The position numbers were made by a program, and so were the translations under genes. Below, one piece after another: positions 21,767-35,123 of a stretch of DNA of 64,000 bases. Numbering within the stretch: position 1 is the first letter of the stretch; every line of letters starts with the position of its first letter. The stretch is taken from the NCBI GenBank assembly GCA_017607445.1, contig JAEVHH010000003.1, forward strand, positions 248,001-312,000. The letters run 5' to 3'. The DNA is from Histoplasma ohiense. Taxonomy: Eukaryota > Ascomycota > Eurotiomycetes > Onygenales > Ajellomycetaceae. The notes beneath the pieces are model-generated. The model made no database searches. It saw only the letters and a program-made list of their open reading frames with translations, and had not been told where the DNA came from.

Positions 21767-24203
21767 TCAAACTTTGTAGAAGCAAAAAGCATGGTAAAAG
21801 CCTAGAGGAAATGTATGTTAGTTGACTACGCCTTAATCAGCCCGGAATAGTTGAAACGAGTAATGAGAGCATACTAGCAGCTTCCAGTTCCTCATCTTTC
21901 ACAAGCATAGGCCCACCCCCTCGCGCCCGCACGCCCATACGCTCACTAAGCGGTCCTAGGATAGGATCGTCCTTCTCCTCTTTCCATATATCCAAGAAAG
22001 GCTTGCGGTATTGGAGCTCCAGATTGTAATCCTGCGTCAAACTGAAGAAACAAATAGAACGGGTCAGCACCAGGCGGATATAAAATTAAAACACATATAT
22101 GTGGCATGTTACTCACGCTCGAAAAGCTTCCCACGGTACCACATATTCTGGGATCTCTTCAACGGCCTCTTCCATGAAATAGCTATATTTCCAGCCAAAC
22201 GCAGGGCGAAAAATGCCATCCACGGGCGTCTCCCCGGGAAACCGGACACGATAGATACTATTCCCCCATTCGGGCACCATCATTGGCGATTCTTCTACCT
22301 CGCCATCTTCACGTTCGCCGGTATCACCAAGCTTCGCAGCTGCTACAGCAGCTTCCTGCTGTTTTTTCTTCTCATGGAATTCTACAACTTTAGCGCTCAG
22401 CACGTCTGAATTGGGTCCCACGCCAATGAACCGGCCGCCCTTCTTCAACAAACCTGCGACATTGTGCAGCATCTGCCGGGCCTTTTCTTCGCTCTCAAAG
22501 GCATAGTGCATGCTAAACATGGAAACGACAATGTCAAAGCCACCGCCTCCCCAGCGAGCCGCCATCATCGACCCACCAGGACCAACACTTCCATCAATAC
22601 CAACTTGTTGCACAATCGGGATATCACCCACCCATTCGCCGAAACAGTCCTTAGGATAAAATTCCGCATGGAAAAGCTGATGGCCTCGACGACTCATCCT
22701 GTCTTTCCCCCTTTTCATAGTAATGTATCTCTCGCGAGCCTGTTCGATAGATATTTCCGCAGGATCCAATCCCACATAAAGATCTACCGGTTGTGGTGCT
22801 TGCTGCCACTTGCCTAAATCCCCACCCTTTCCACATCCCATGTCGATGACGAGCAGTTTCCTCTCTTCCGTAGGCTCGGCGCCAGCCCAATTCCTCCCAT
22901 TCGCTCGAGCCAAGAATTCCTCATCGGGAGAGAACTTCTGGATGACAGTGCTTTTAATCCAATTGTTAAAACTGCGCAAGCCCTTTATCCGGCTATCCGT
23001 CTTCCGCCATTCCCTGCCTCTTTCTGGAACCGCGTTGTAATGTTGACGCACGACGTCATGGACCCCGCGCTCCCGTAATGCGACCTTGGCTTCCTCTTCC
23101 CTCTGCCGTTCTCGTTCCTCTTGTCTGCGTTTCAACGCTTCGAGATTTGCAGAACTGATCCGAGCAGCTCCGCCTGGTCTCTTTCTTTGTCTTGGAGCGG
23201 AAGCATCAGGAGATTCCGAACGACGGATTGGAGAAGGTGACCGTTCCCGACGCGTTTGGATGCCTTTATGTCTGAGATCGGGAGATCGGGAGCGACGGGT
23301 TGGGGTGGGAGAACGATCTCGAAGGGAGTAAGCAGACGGCGGAGCTTTAGCCCTTTTTTTATGCTTAAGTGAGCTTTCTTCCTGTCGTTTGCGCTTAGAC
23401 ACCGGTCGTTGTTCGGGAGAAGGTTCTGTTTTCTCTGGCGGGGGTTGGTTTTCGGGGAATTTTCTCTTTTTTTCATTGTTATCAGCTTTGTTTTTTCTTC
23501 TGTTATCGTATGCTTCGGTGTGTCCATCGTGAGTCGGATTGGGGCTCCAAGAAGGAGATCCGCCATTGCGCGGCAATTCATCTATATTAATGGTAGTGAG
23601 TATTAGAGGATGTTCCTATATTGTCGCTAAATATCTCAAGAGGGCCTTGAGAGATAATCACCGTGCGCTGTATCGGAGGAAGCCCCCATTTGAACAGTAA
23701 GAGCAACGGAAGGGCTTTGTTTGTTGTTATGGATGGATTGAGCCGAAAGAGAGACCTCCGAGGCAGGTTCGGTGCTTTTGTTATTGTTGTGAGGTGAAGA
23801 GAAGTTGCTTTCAGGTTTTGAGCCCCTGCCGCCACTATCGATAGTTTCCTGCAGCGCGGAGTGGATGGGCGGAGTGCCCTGCAGAACCAGCCCGCCAACG
23901 CGTCCAGATCAGTCCCACCTGGCGCTTTAAAGCTAAGAAGAATGGAGGAAAACCAAGCGGACCGAAACATTGGTTAAATTAAACCCCCTGGGGCAACGAA
24001 ACATTAAAACCCCGAAATAAGCAAGGGCATACCTTTGATGACTCGGACAAAGGACTCTTTTCTTCATTATTATGAACAGCAGTAGATCCTTGATAATGCA
24101 AAGCTCCATCGTTCGTCTCTTCCTCTTGGCCTAGCTCATGAGCGTTGGCTAGCTGGGGGCTATCATCAGAGACGGTATACATATCTCGGGCAGGATCATA
24201 CAT
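21767..24203 (-). CDS. ABD1: mRNA cap guanine-N7 methyltransferase
   Basis: Five exons (24203..24033, 23878..23662, 23581..22117, 22041..21875, 21801..21767) join in frame to 684 residues; the last exon encodes only the tail FYHAFCFYKV. The N-terminal 300 residues are disordered and Arg/Ser/Pro-rich. The catalytic domain shows QHYNAVPERG, SFNNWIKS, the SAM-binding loop VIDMGCGKGGDLGKW (about residue 375), VGLDPAEISI, FDIVVSMFSMHYAFES and GGRFIG. These are hallmarks of Abd1/RNMT enzymes, which methylate the cap guanosine in the nucleus. ATG 24203 (context TTACC-ATG, protein MYDPARD) is preferred; ATG 24281 is an in-frame alternative adding 26 residues. The small first exons depend on my splice choices, but phases close at every junction. 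Confidence 0.9.
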
Positions 24204-24612
24204 GGTAATGGACGCACGCCTTCTGTCAACAGGCATGCGCGCACCCATGTCTGTATCTCTGCAGTGTTTGTCTGATTTCATAATGGTAGCTAGGGGATGA
24301 AGTGATTCCCCACATCAACGAGTCCCACATGCAATGGATGGATGGATGGACAAAGTAGTCACGTGAAATTTGAAAGGCCCAAGTTAATTAGAGTTTTACG
24401 CCTTTCTAAATGCACTCTAGCTCATACTTAAAGCTCCTCTCAAACCTGATGTCAATGGAATCATTGTGTAGTGTGTGTGCACGCTGTGCAGACTCAAATA
24501 ATACTATATTGAGGATAAACACGATGGGTATAACATAATATACATTGCAAGATAGAAGCTGAAAAGGCGCCAAAGATTAAATCATGTCATATATAACCAG
24601 CGATATAAATTC
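24204..24612. other. Intergenic between two minus-strand genes
   Basis: This 0.4-kb promoter/terminator spacer contains a GGAT tetranucleotide run near 24335-24350. No gene is seen. Confidence 0.65.
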
Positions 24613-26146
24613 TCAACGTCCCCCAGCAACATATTTCGTCTTTTTCGGGCTCTTCACTTGCAAAGACTGCCTTACTCTCCGCAGTTTAATCCACCATTCT
24701 CTATCCCGCAGTTTTCGCTTTTCGTCGTCATCGAGTTTGTCTTCTGCTGGATTTGCCAACGATTCCTGATTTGCTGCCTCAACTGCCTCAGCTGGCGTCG
24801 AGGGTATATCACCTCTCGTCCGCCGACGATGGACAGTCTTAATTGCCTGGGCCAAAATTTCCCAGCCGCTCTGCCGTTTCCCGTCAAAGCCATGTAAGAC
24901 AGGTTTCCGGCCTCCACTCTGTGTTTCCGGGTTGACCCACGGGCAGTAATCCAAATGCTCGCCAACAACATCAAGTTTTGCATACACCGATATATTCCCG
25001 TCTTCCTTAGGTTTATACATCCATAAGCCCAGCCGACGGAAGCAGGCTCCGCATGTTGCTAATCCAGCCCCAATATCAGGGGTGGCATCCCAGCCAAAAG
25101 TTGCAAGTGCAAATGCCGTTTTATTAACTTTTCCATCTCCATTTTGACAGGATATATTGGTTCGACTAGAGTCGTGATCGATAGGTTGTTCGGGAAGTTT
25201 GTCAGTGTGCTGTCCGGTCACACACTCTAGTGTATCACTCAAAAATGTCGGAGGTAATATCCTGAGTGTTTCGTCCAAATCTAATTCAGATGGCAGTTGG
25301 ATGTTATCGATTGGAGGTAGTTTAGACTCAAGACTGGCAAGATTCAAATAGCGCGTATGTAAGCTATTTACTGTTGTTTCCGGATTTGTGAGCGGCAGCC
25401 GCTGTATGGTATCTGATTTTAGATATTAGCAAATCCTGATTGCATTTCCCTTTCCAAAACGCGAGTTAGAATTACCATCACAACCGCTTTTCCGCCACGG
25501 GCATCGTTCAGCATGCCCATCTGATATTAGTTTGGAATATTCCTCCACCAATCTAGCCTCTGCTTACTAGTCAGAAAAAAAAACCAAGCAATAAAATTAA
25601 TCAGGTAGTAGACATACCGACTTCCCTACGCTCTATTATTTTGTCCGCCTCATCCTCGCCCACGTCGTCCACATCTTCTGGAAGCTTCACAACCACAGCA
25701 CAACCACAGCCACCCACACATTCCACTCGCATAACATCCACGCACGACCAACCCCGTTTCGCCCATTGAACCTCATTTATAGGAGCTGGTTTTGGGGACC
25801 ATCGATCCACCCTGCGGAACGTTTCCAACCGCTCGAGAAACCGCTCGCGGTCCCAGGGAACGAAATTGGGGCGAGGTTGCGGCGATGGCTGCTGAGAAGA
25901 GTCAAGAGATGTATTGGACACAGATTTCCTCGCGACCATACCGTCGGGATTAGTTACTGAGCCCGAGGATGCTACCCGTACCCTTTTGATAGTCGGACAC
26001 TGCTTTGGGGTGTTTGAGTCTGTTTGGGTGGCATGAGGTGTAGTTGTCGAAGAGCTTGCATTGGAAGATCTCTGTAAATTGGCACCCGATAGCGAATCGA
26101 GGACCCTGTGGAATTTCCGTTTCTTCGTAACCAGCGCGTAAGACAT
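24613..26146 (-). CDS. C3HC zinc-finger protein (Rsm1/NIPA-like)
   Basis: Exons 26146..25618, 25559..25476 and 25412..24613 join in frame to 470 residues. The start at 26146 gives MSYALVTKKRKFHRVLD, typical of the family. The C3HC domain spans the first junction: PWDRERFLERLETF, WAKRGWSC, VECVGGCGC and then HAERCPWRKSGCDD. A second zinc-like half follows in the last exon, with CGACFRRLGLWMY and LDVVGEHLDYCPW, matching the Rsm1 second domain. Fungal members are linked to mRNA export and their animal relatives (ZC3HC1/NIPA) to the nuclear basket and cyclin degradation, so I infer a nuclear-pore or mRNA-export role. The N-terminus is Ser/Thr-rich and probably disordered. No lesion is seen. Confidence 0.87.
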
Positions 26147-27402
26147 GCTGCAAATTATTTTGGCAGTTGTACAGCTTCCCGGGGGGTTCATGCTGAGCGC
26201 GAGATGTTTCCTGGGATGCCGATTTTGCGTCATGTGACTTCATTGTTTATTAAGGTTATCACCGTACAAACACGCGAAGTCAATTCATTGAAGGAGCATA
26301 TTTCAGTCTCAACTCGACAGTTGTTCGTCATAGATTCTCAACCCAAGCGAGATGAGATATGATAAATAGCCGAATCCTGCTGGTACTCAGCTCACTCCAT
26401 GGCCGTTTGATTACTGAACTTTTGAAAATAATCTGTCATTATATGTTCCTATGATCTGGCGTGCGTTGGTTAAATTCAGGCTTTTAATAACCTGCGATTT
26501 GGCTTCCGCGAACATAAGGTCCTGGTACGCATATTGTTACTGGAACTCCATTCCCTTACGGCGCCTTTAGCAACACTCTGTGGGAAAAATGCCTCTCAGC
26601 AGCAATAGACTATGTCCTCGTTGCCCTGCATTGGCCTTGCATAAAGAGACTACAATATTTTCACTGTTCTTAGGCACGAGGCATGTTATGCATGTGTACA
26701 TTTTCAACTCGCATTGTCTTTGATTGTTTGTATCATAGCATACATTCTGGGGGATCCTTGCGTACATTGCATTGTTTTTGAATTAATCTCATTCAGCATG
26801 TGCACATCTCTTTCAGGGGGAACCCACTCCTACATGAAGATATTGACATCTTCATGATGATTTTATTCATATCAAACATAAAGTGAGCTGAGTCATGATG
26901 CCTAGTATATATATAGGGTGGTGTTGTTATTTTTTGAAACCTTGACTCCATTTTATCGCAAACTTCTACAATACCAGCTTCTGAGCAAATATTGAAGTAC
27001 CCTCCCCTACTCTCGACAGCCAGCCCGCTTCAGCAAAAAGCCTCCACATTCAAACAATGAAGGCAAAGGAGTACAGTTCTACTCATTGAACCCCCCATTG
27101 CACCTCACTCTCGAAAAGATATCAGGCCACTTTCCCTGATTCAGAGAAGCCATCTAACAAAGCTAGGAAACACACGGGGCATTCCCTCTCCCATTCCTCC
27201 TTTCCTGTGTCTCACTTATCTGCGCGAAGATAATGGATGGCAAATAATGGGAGACAGCACAGTCGTCAGTGAGGAATGATGGACATGCCAACGGGCTGAC
27301 AGATGCCATCAGATAGAATCCTCGTACACCCTTTGCATGCTGCCTAACCCATAGCTATGAACAAATCGTGTCTCAATAATAATATTTCATACATTAAGTG
27401 CT
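26147..27402. other. Intergenic region
   Basis: No gene is recognised in 1.26 kb between the C3HC gene start and the end of the CHY gene. A TATATATA run lies near 26908. Confidence 0.6.
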
Positions 27403-30400
27403 TCACTTTTTCTGCGCCGAAGGACCCGTGGTAGTCCCTCCTTGTCGCTTATATTTCCTCGGATCTATCCCCATCAGCAAACTAAATCAACTATACAGGG
27501 GTGGCTAAAAGTGAACCCAAAAGTCACGGGCAACAGCTCAAACTATAGTAATATACATATACGTACCTTTCCGATTCATGCGTCTCTTGTCTCTTGTCCC
27601 CTTGCCCCCTTCCCAAAACCCACTGCCAGCCTTCCCCACGAGCGTCGAGTGGCAGATACCACAGCTATCCGGGCGGTAGATCTGTTCGCGGGAGCAAAAG
27701 CCACTATAGATATGTAAGTAAAATAACCGCATGCAAAAGCTTCCCGCGAAGGAGCCATCACGTGGGAATCGGTTGGTCATAATGAAAGTAGGTAAGAGCG
27801 TCGAGGAACAACTTACCAGATCATGCGGTTGGCATGTTCATTTGGATGGTCAGTCGCAGCGTCATGGCATCTGTGAGGAGGTATTAAGTTTCCCGCCTCC
27901 TGATTGAACTGAAGTGGCTTAACGTACCTATCGCAAGGGAAAACCTTGAGACAACAAGAAAACCTGGATACAAGGATGAGCCATCAAAATACTAAAAGCT
28001 AAGGGATGCAAAAAACAGTCATGTAACGAGAGTGAGCGTAATGGGTGGAGTAGACTGTGGGTTCTTGCAGAAACTAACTACGTAACTGCATGGGAATGGA
28101 GAGGGTCTCGCATGAGCTTAATTAGAATGGGGTTCAACCATATGACCGCAAAACGTACCTAAACCACCGATAGCTCTTCCCATAATGCGAGCATCGGCCG
28201 CGACGAGGCAATTCCTGCCCAGCTACAATCCCCAGAATCTCCTTTGACTTCAAAGTTCCAAAAATGTATGTACATGTCAGTAAAAACAAAGTATGTGAAA
28301 CTTTCCAAAAGCAGATATTGACTATCAGAAAGTCTGCACCAAGAATAACAGCTGGAATTGAAAAATCAAAAGGACTGTCTTTTGAATCCGATGGAAAAAT
28401 TACGCACCTTTTTTGCCTTGGCAGGAGTGTGAAATGTGCCTGTTACAAATTAAGCAACTGGTCAGTCTCGATGTGTTCCACTCGAGCAATATTGAGCATA
28501 TGCTTTGGAAAAAAAAAAAAGGGAGAGAGGCAGAAAGTGAAGAATTCCTGAGAACAGCGGGTGGGCATCAAAAACAGAAATGTACGTCAATTAGTTAAAA
28601 TGAGGTTTTATGCACACTCGCGCAGGAGCATGACCTTTTCCAAAGGGCCGAGGCAGAGCCGAAATCTAAACTAGGCAAGGATGCCTACAAGGGATAAAAC
28701 CAAGCCTGAAATCAGATGCAAAATGCATGAAGAAGGGAAAAAAAGCCAGGCAGCGCACGACACAAAAATAAAACAAATGGGTGGAGCTGAAAATAGAGTA
28801 TCAACCCAAGGTTTTCTCAAAAGCCGAAAATTGGGTAGTCGTGTAAGGGCCGGCTAACCTCGTACTGTACAAGGGCATTGTTTTTGGGCAAGATTAAATA
28901 TATCAAAAATTCGACGGTAGTAAAAACCAATATCAGCCGACTGGTTTAGAACTGATCAACTTACCTCCTCCAGCGCTCACAAGTAAAAATTTGACCTCGG
29001 GAATTTTAAACCCTGTGAGAAAAAGCAATATTGTTAAATGTTGCAAGTCATCAAAAGAGCACTTTGAACGACAGGGATTATCTCGCATCGTCGGGTAAAT
29101 CCATGCTTAGGACAGAACGTACTCATTTTATGGTGACATCCACGACAAACTGCCGACGCATCATCTCCTCGAACTGCAACAATCCCTAGTGCGGGGTATG
29201 TTGTAGAGCATTCAGAGCATGTGGGAATAAAATGGCTAAGATCAAATAACAACAGTGAGAACGGTCAACTGCGTCAAATGCGGTGGAAGATGGTGTTGCA
29301 CATAATATATCGCAATCAGGACTTACCTGGGCAGCAGCTCAACTGCATGGCATCCCTCCAAATCCAGGTACCCCGCACGGTTAGAACTGGGGTGCATTAG
29401 TTCACGGCGAAAGCCTAGTCCAAAATTAAAATTTCAATAGGTTAACCCTTGCGCAATGATATCGATATCTATAGGATCAGTAGTTTGTGTGATAAATTTC
29501 TATACCTACCAAGGCTAATATAGTTACCGCACTTCTTGCATGATTCAACACGTTTTGGCGGTATGCTAATACCATCATCTCCAATTTTGATGTTTTTCAT
29601 GTCAAGGAGGTCTTTGCACCTCTCACATTTCAAAGTTAAGTGTAGGGCTTTCAGCTCGAGGAGCTCGATGCCCCGGAGTTCCATTGAAGGGAACGAAAGA
29701 GCCACATCGCGGCCTGCTGGAAGTGGTGGCACTGATGGAATGTTAACACCGCCGCCGTCACCATCATCGTCACTATCGGCAGCGCTTTCTTCTACGTCAG
29801 AGTAGTCCGACTCGTCACTATAAGACTCGTTTCCCTCCTTAGGCGACATCCATTCCGGTGGACGAGGGATGACCTGGATGTGTGGTCGATCAGCCAACTC
29901 AGTCGAAACCTCCGTCTCCTTAGGCTGGGACTCGAGTCGAGGTGTAGTAGCAGATGAGACGACTATTTCTTTAGCATCTGGATTATCATTCAATGATAAC
30001 AAAGTAACTCCACGGTCAGACTCAGAGCTTTCAACTGGTCGATTCGCTAGAGTATGTAGCATTGTTGAAAGGTAATTAACATGTGATGTCAAGCTCGCAT
30101 TGGGATTTTCAATGACATGGTTTTTAAATGATGACTCTGTTGCTCTAGCCGAGTTGTCATCGGTCCCAAGAATATTAATATGACACGGCTCGAGGGGGTA
30201 TAACAAGGGAACAACCAAATTAAACTGTTTCACAGATTTGAGAGATTGAGGGATTAAATGGGGTTTAAGTGGATTGAGGGGAATGGTAAATGAAACGCCA
30301 TCTGAAGATTTCGAAAACAATGGCGTTCTCTCAAGCCGAGACGTAAGTTGTGTAATCTCTTTTGCACGTCGCAGACTCGTTTGCTCCTTTTCTTGACTGA

Positions 30401-31571
30401 TTGTTGTCGCGCGAGGGTGCTTTAAGTTGCCCTGGTCAGGGGTAAAGCCTTCACTCTCGTGAGCAGCACTGCCAAGTGGTGCTGTAACTTGCCCCGGGTT
30501 CTCTTTGTGGAAAACCTTCGTGAGAGATCTGTCAAGGACGTTCATCCGGTTTAGAAGAGTGCCCGAAATACGAGCTTTGGTAATACTTTCGAACTCTTCT
30601 TGGATAAGTATTTTTTCTCTCATCCCTACATTCTCGTCGACAATTTCCAGTGAAGGTATGCCTCTTACAGGATAGTCTAGGGGAACATGCATGGCGCAGG
30701 CCAGGCTTTTCAAATTATCAGAAAGGTCCGGGTCGGAAGGGTGCAGATGGAACGATAGAATCGTTCCATCTTCATCGGATCTCTCTTGAGGATGAAAACG
30801 GCGCCTTATTTGATTGAGTTCGAACTCCCTGGGATTACCACGCTGAGCATGTGGGGTTGGCCGTTGAACAGCTCGAGGCTTAGTACCAGTAGACTCTTGG
30901 GGTGAAGTGGTTAATTCCTGGGCTTGCCGCGTCAATTCTTCCTCATTTCTGCCAGCGAGGAATCGGGGTTCAGGATCAATTGCAGTTTCGACCCGCGCAT
31001 TGTTGGTGGTATCTATAAAGCTAGTCGGGTTCTCTGAAGATGCAGCCAAGGAGTTGCTGGACACCGTTTCGTGTGCAAACCGGCAGGCATCGCCAGCCCG
31101 ACATCCTGAGAAGGAGTCAGCGCTGAAGGATAAGGAGGTGGGGTGAACGAAAGGTCATGGGACCTAGAAAAGGGGGCAGCAAACGAAAATCCAGAAAGGG
31201 GGCAAAGTGAACAACAAACATGGAAACTCTGGCGCCCAACATAGATCGAAAGGAGATACGTATAACCATTGAACTGAACATGTACCATCCACAAACAAGT
31301 ATCATGAAATTCCAAAACGATGTAATAACAAAACCATTTTGGTATTTGAAAAAAGACATGAGGAAAAGCAAAACCGAATATTACGGGCGGAAGCAACAAA
31401 TACCCCAAACAAAATAATCAAATAATCAAACCAGTCAATCAGCCGTCGAAATCAAGCGGGTATGCAAGCAAGAAGCCATTCAATGGGCATACCATTTTTG
31501 GACCCGAAGTACCGGCATCTGGTCGATTTGCGATCTGGGACTCTGCGGGCTGGGATCGGTCGTGTATCCAT
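27403..31571 (-). CDS. CCCH + CHY zinc-finger protein
   Basis: Eleven exons close in frame to 777 residues: 31571..31493, 31105..29510, 29414..29327, 29235..29123, 29012..28965, 28439..28408, 28247..28159, 27963..27928, 27870..27817, 27703..27567, 27464..27403. The first junction builds a perfect CCCH finger (C-x8-C-x5-C-x3-H, residues 19-38). A long Ser/Thr-rich disordered region follows. Then come a CxxC pair near LKCERCKDL and CKKCGNYISLG, a CSEC...CRGC ribbon, and a C-terminal CHY finger: GRCSHYGKSYRWFRF, CCLKVFPCDRCHD, CGFCSRE, CGICHSTLVGK. CHY fingers occur in Hot13 and in Pirh2-type ligases; the fungal CCCH-CHY fusion has no role I can name. The start could lie further upstream, since the frame stays open 5' of 31571. 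Confidence 0.85.
28440..28964 (-). other. Unusually long (525 nt) intron of the CHY gene
   Basis: It is bounded by GTAAGT at the donor and AACAG at the acceptor. It separates a 48-nt exon from a 32-nt exon, whereas the other introns are about 60-400 nt. No nested gene is recognised. The flanking tiny exons keep the frame, so I believe the boundaries. Confidence 0.55.
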
Positions 31572-33482
31572 TTGGGTGGGATGAGGCTGAGCGCTTGCCA
31601 ACACAGCACTCACGGGAGACGGTTGTCCTATGTTGAAATAAGAATATCAAGTGAGCGTGTGACCTAGGACATGTCGGGATGTGTGATAATGAAGAACGTG
31701 TCAGAGCGCAGGGGAACCCGCCCAAGGCAAGGCGACTAGGTGAGGGAAGACAGGAGGAAGGGCAGCGGGCGCCTAGCCATGAAATCCAGTTGGGCTATGT
31801 ACAGTACTGTACGGCCCAGGACATGTCATTCCAAGATAAGATTGGGTTAAAATTAGGCCACGGAGGCCGGGAGAGGTGTGTATCAAATGGATGGTGGGGG
31901 GCTATGGGCGGGAATACCCATCCAGCCACAGCGGCCCGTTGAAAAGCTTGAAGTGGGGGGCGGGGAATTTTAGCAGGCGGGTACAGTGATATCAAGATTG
32001 CCAACGCATATTTTCTGCTTGTCATCGGGTTTTCTCATGCTCTTGGTTTTTTATCTCAAGACCCTATTTCCCATCAAATGACCTACCGTGGTGGTCCATC
32101 TCAAATCCGCTGGCTAGGAAGTTGGTCTTACAGTACATGCAGCAGTTAGGATATGCTGTGCCGCAGGAGCCTGATCTTCCTTGTAAGGGTAACTTGGCTG
32201 CCAGTAAAAAAGCTGAACAGGGAGCGATGCAACCTGCACCGCAATGCTAAGTACTGTACCGACCGACTATTTCAAGTAAAACGCAGGTTGCCTCGTGATT
32301 TCTCTTGAGATGACCAACTGTCCCTCTCGAGACAAGAACCGGCCAATATCAAAGGGAAACAATGGCAGAGCCAAGACGCTGCAGCCTTTCTGTAAGGAAC
32401 CTTACCACCAATGCGGGCAAACGTGAGCGACTGGACAACAGGAGATTATAATTATAATTTGCGGGGTGGAAAAAGCAACAGACGGGAGTGGAGCCCTGCA
32501 GATAAGTCTGGTGACAGGCCAGCGGACGAACGATAAAGGGACAACACAAGAGACAGCTTTGGATGCTTGCTAAGGCGCTCGCATGCGATCCCGCAGAGCA
32601 GAGAGGCGAGATGCGAGAGCCAGTCAGTTCCAGAGGGCGCAGGAAGCTGTCGAGGCGATACGACGGCGATGAATCATCCCCAACCCCAGAAGGTTGAATG
32701 AACTAGCTGCAGACCAGACAGAGACGGGCGCAGACCACCCAACGACCCGAGCCTGGTGGCGAATGGAGCACGGCAATTATGATAATGATCATGATACGGA
32801 GTAGGCAACAGAGGTTTGTTTCATTCAACTACCCTGCCAGTGGATTTATTGGCAACTAACTAATGGTTAACTAACAAAGTGCCTATGCCCACAGCGCAAA
32901 GTACTGTCTACATTCAAAAAAACACCATCGATACCTAACTACCGGAATATTTATCATGACTTGGAATTAAACTACGACGTTTATTGTCGGGGAGGCACCA
33001 GGGAGGGGAAAAGAAAAGGCTTAACACTGTTTCAAATAGAAACGACTTGGAGATCTCCCGCCAGCCCGCCGGGAATCATTGATCAGCTCTCACAAAGTCT
33101 CCTGAACCAAGGCGTGATTGTCTCAAAAGCTATTGTTTTCACCTGGTAGTTAGTTAACTAACATCTATTTTGCAAATGGGGAAATGTCGTGAAGAGGCCG
33201 CACAGCAACAAATAACAGGCCAAAGAGCATACCTGTTTAACTACGTCAAGATTTCCTTAGTATTTTAAGCAATGCTAAAGCGTTCTTAAAGAGTCACCAT
33301 TGCCGGGCGACATATATCCTATTCCCTGTTTCGGTAAGCCGTTGGCCTATTCCGAGCAGGCTGCCGGGGCTATTTTGTCCTGCTATCACATATCCACCAG
33401 CCACCAGTCCACCAGCGCTCTGCAAGGAATTGTTTCGAAATACATCACGCCGATGGATGTGAGTTAATACTATTGGTTCTCT
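31572..33482. other. Upstream region of the CHY gene and intergenic DNA
   Basis: Nearly 2 kb without a recognised gene. It probably contains the CHY promoter and perhaps a further 5' exon, since an in-frame acceptor-like ACATAG lies near 31630. Confidence 0.5.
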
Positions 33483-35123
33483 GTGGTTCCAGTTACTGAA
33501 TGTCAGCTAGATTTCAACGAGGCAGATCGTTTGAACGAACGGTATGTCAAGTTTCGCCCGACAGCGCTCCAACGGGTGCTAGAGAGGCTCTATGGCAAAA
33601 CTAGTTATTGCCTTTATATTGCTAAGCAGAGGGAGGTTTCAACAAGATGTTTCTTCCGCGAGCAAAAAGAATGGCCGTGAAACGATTGTGCCAATTCGCA
33701 CTTCTATTGCCAGACCTCCTCATTACACAACTGTCAGTGAGGTAGCGACAATGGACTTTTTGAGAACTGTCCTCAAACTGCCGGTACCGGCGGTCTTGGT
33801 GTATTCAACATCGTCTGTCAATCCCATTGGAGTAGAGTATATTCTGATGGAGCGAGTGGAGGGCGAGAACCCTTCCTCACGGCGGCTATCTCTCACAACC
33901 AGTGAGTTAAAAAAGTCATCATGACATAAATCGCAGAGATGGAGAGGAAGATACTTGACTTCCGTTTTCCTGCGTACGGAAGTTTATAACACAAAAAGGA
34001 TCTTACGGGAAGACCCAGATACCAATTGTAGAGGATTTCCGTTTCGGTCCTGTACGTGCTTGACAGTTTTGGCATGGCGAACAAAGCAAAGCAGAAATTG
34101 ACCGCGGGCCCTGTAGGTTTCCGCCTCTCCGCTTCCCGTTTGTTCTCTGTCATTTGAAACGAAACTACATTTAGGGCTGAGATAATTGCCATAGGGCTTT
34201 CACCTGTGGATTGTGTTACCTCCCCGGCTCGCCGGGAGATGGCTGTCATTCAGCGACACTCCAAACCCCAGCTTCGCCAGCCATTTCTGCTACCAACTAA
34301 CTATAACATTCACCCATCTGAGCAAACCTCGTTACTTTCGCACTTCCCACATTTGGTGCCTCATTTAATCCCACCTGATTCTCGCAACGTTCCGACGTTA
34401 AGACACCCTGATTTGTGCCCCAGCAACATTTTATTAGCACCCGGGTCAACCAAAATCATCAGTGTCCTTGATTGGCAAGATGCCGCAATATTCCCCCGCG
34501 TTCTGCAAGTAGGTTATCCCGCGGTTTGTGAGCGTGGCTCATCACAGCGTCGAAATCTGCAGATTACATCCCTCTCCGACGATTTCGACGAGATGGGGAT
34601 CGACCAACAGAGGCAATGCAAAGCCGCCTTTCGCTTAGAGGAGGCCAACCTCTACTATACAGCCGCGACAGGCGTACGCAATGAGGAGCACATGAACGTT
34701 TTGAAACTCCCTCATCTCGGGATGTGGCAGTATCTGTTCCACCAAACAGGGTATCCCTGGGATGCAGACGTAATTAACCTGCGTGCAGCATTAGTGGGCA
34801 TCATGTCTCCAACTGGATGAAGCAGGATCTCCTCAACAGTTTGCCCCTTTGTGTTCAGTGATGAAGACCGAGAGGCTGTCATGGTGGAATCGCGGGAATG
34901 GAACGAGTCTGAAGAGCTACTGTCACGAATTAGAGAACACCTCCATATCGATCCGGAAGGCGGGACAGAGCCGGATAACTTTGAGAGAGCAGTGGAGGGC
35001 AATCGCCAGTTTCATCTGGAAATGGTTCAGCAAACAGGGACGGGCCAACGAGAGCTCTGTTGGCGCAATTGGCCGTACAAGGTTGAATGGGATAATCGCA
35101 TGCCTCCCTCAGGAGAAAGCTAG
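33483..35123 (+). pseudogene. Aminoglycoside-phosphotransferase-like kinase, disrupted
   Basis: Fragments in several frames reconstruct one APH/AIM9-like gene. The N-lobe reads ERYVKFRPTALQRVLE and, after a frameshift near 33600-33680, HYTTVSEVATMDFLRTVL and GVEYILMERVEGEN. The region 33900-34200 has frame changes and several stops (ILDFRFPAYGSL is still readable). The C-lobe is well kept: TLRHPDLCPSNILLAPGST carries the HxDxxxxN catalytic loop, and SVLDWQDA supplies the metal-binding Asp. A TGA at 34818-34820 separates it from an in-frame tail ending EWDNRMPPSGES at 35123. Such kinase-fold families are expanded in Onygenales. Intact members have no known substrate, and this copy cannot make a full protein. 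Confidence 0.75.
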
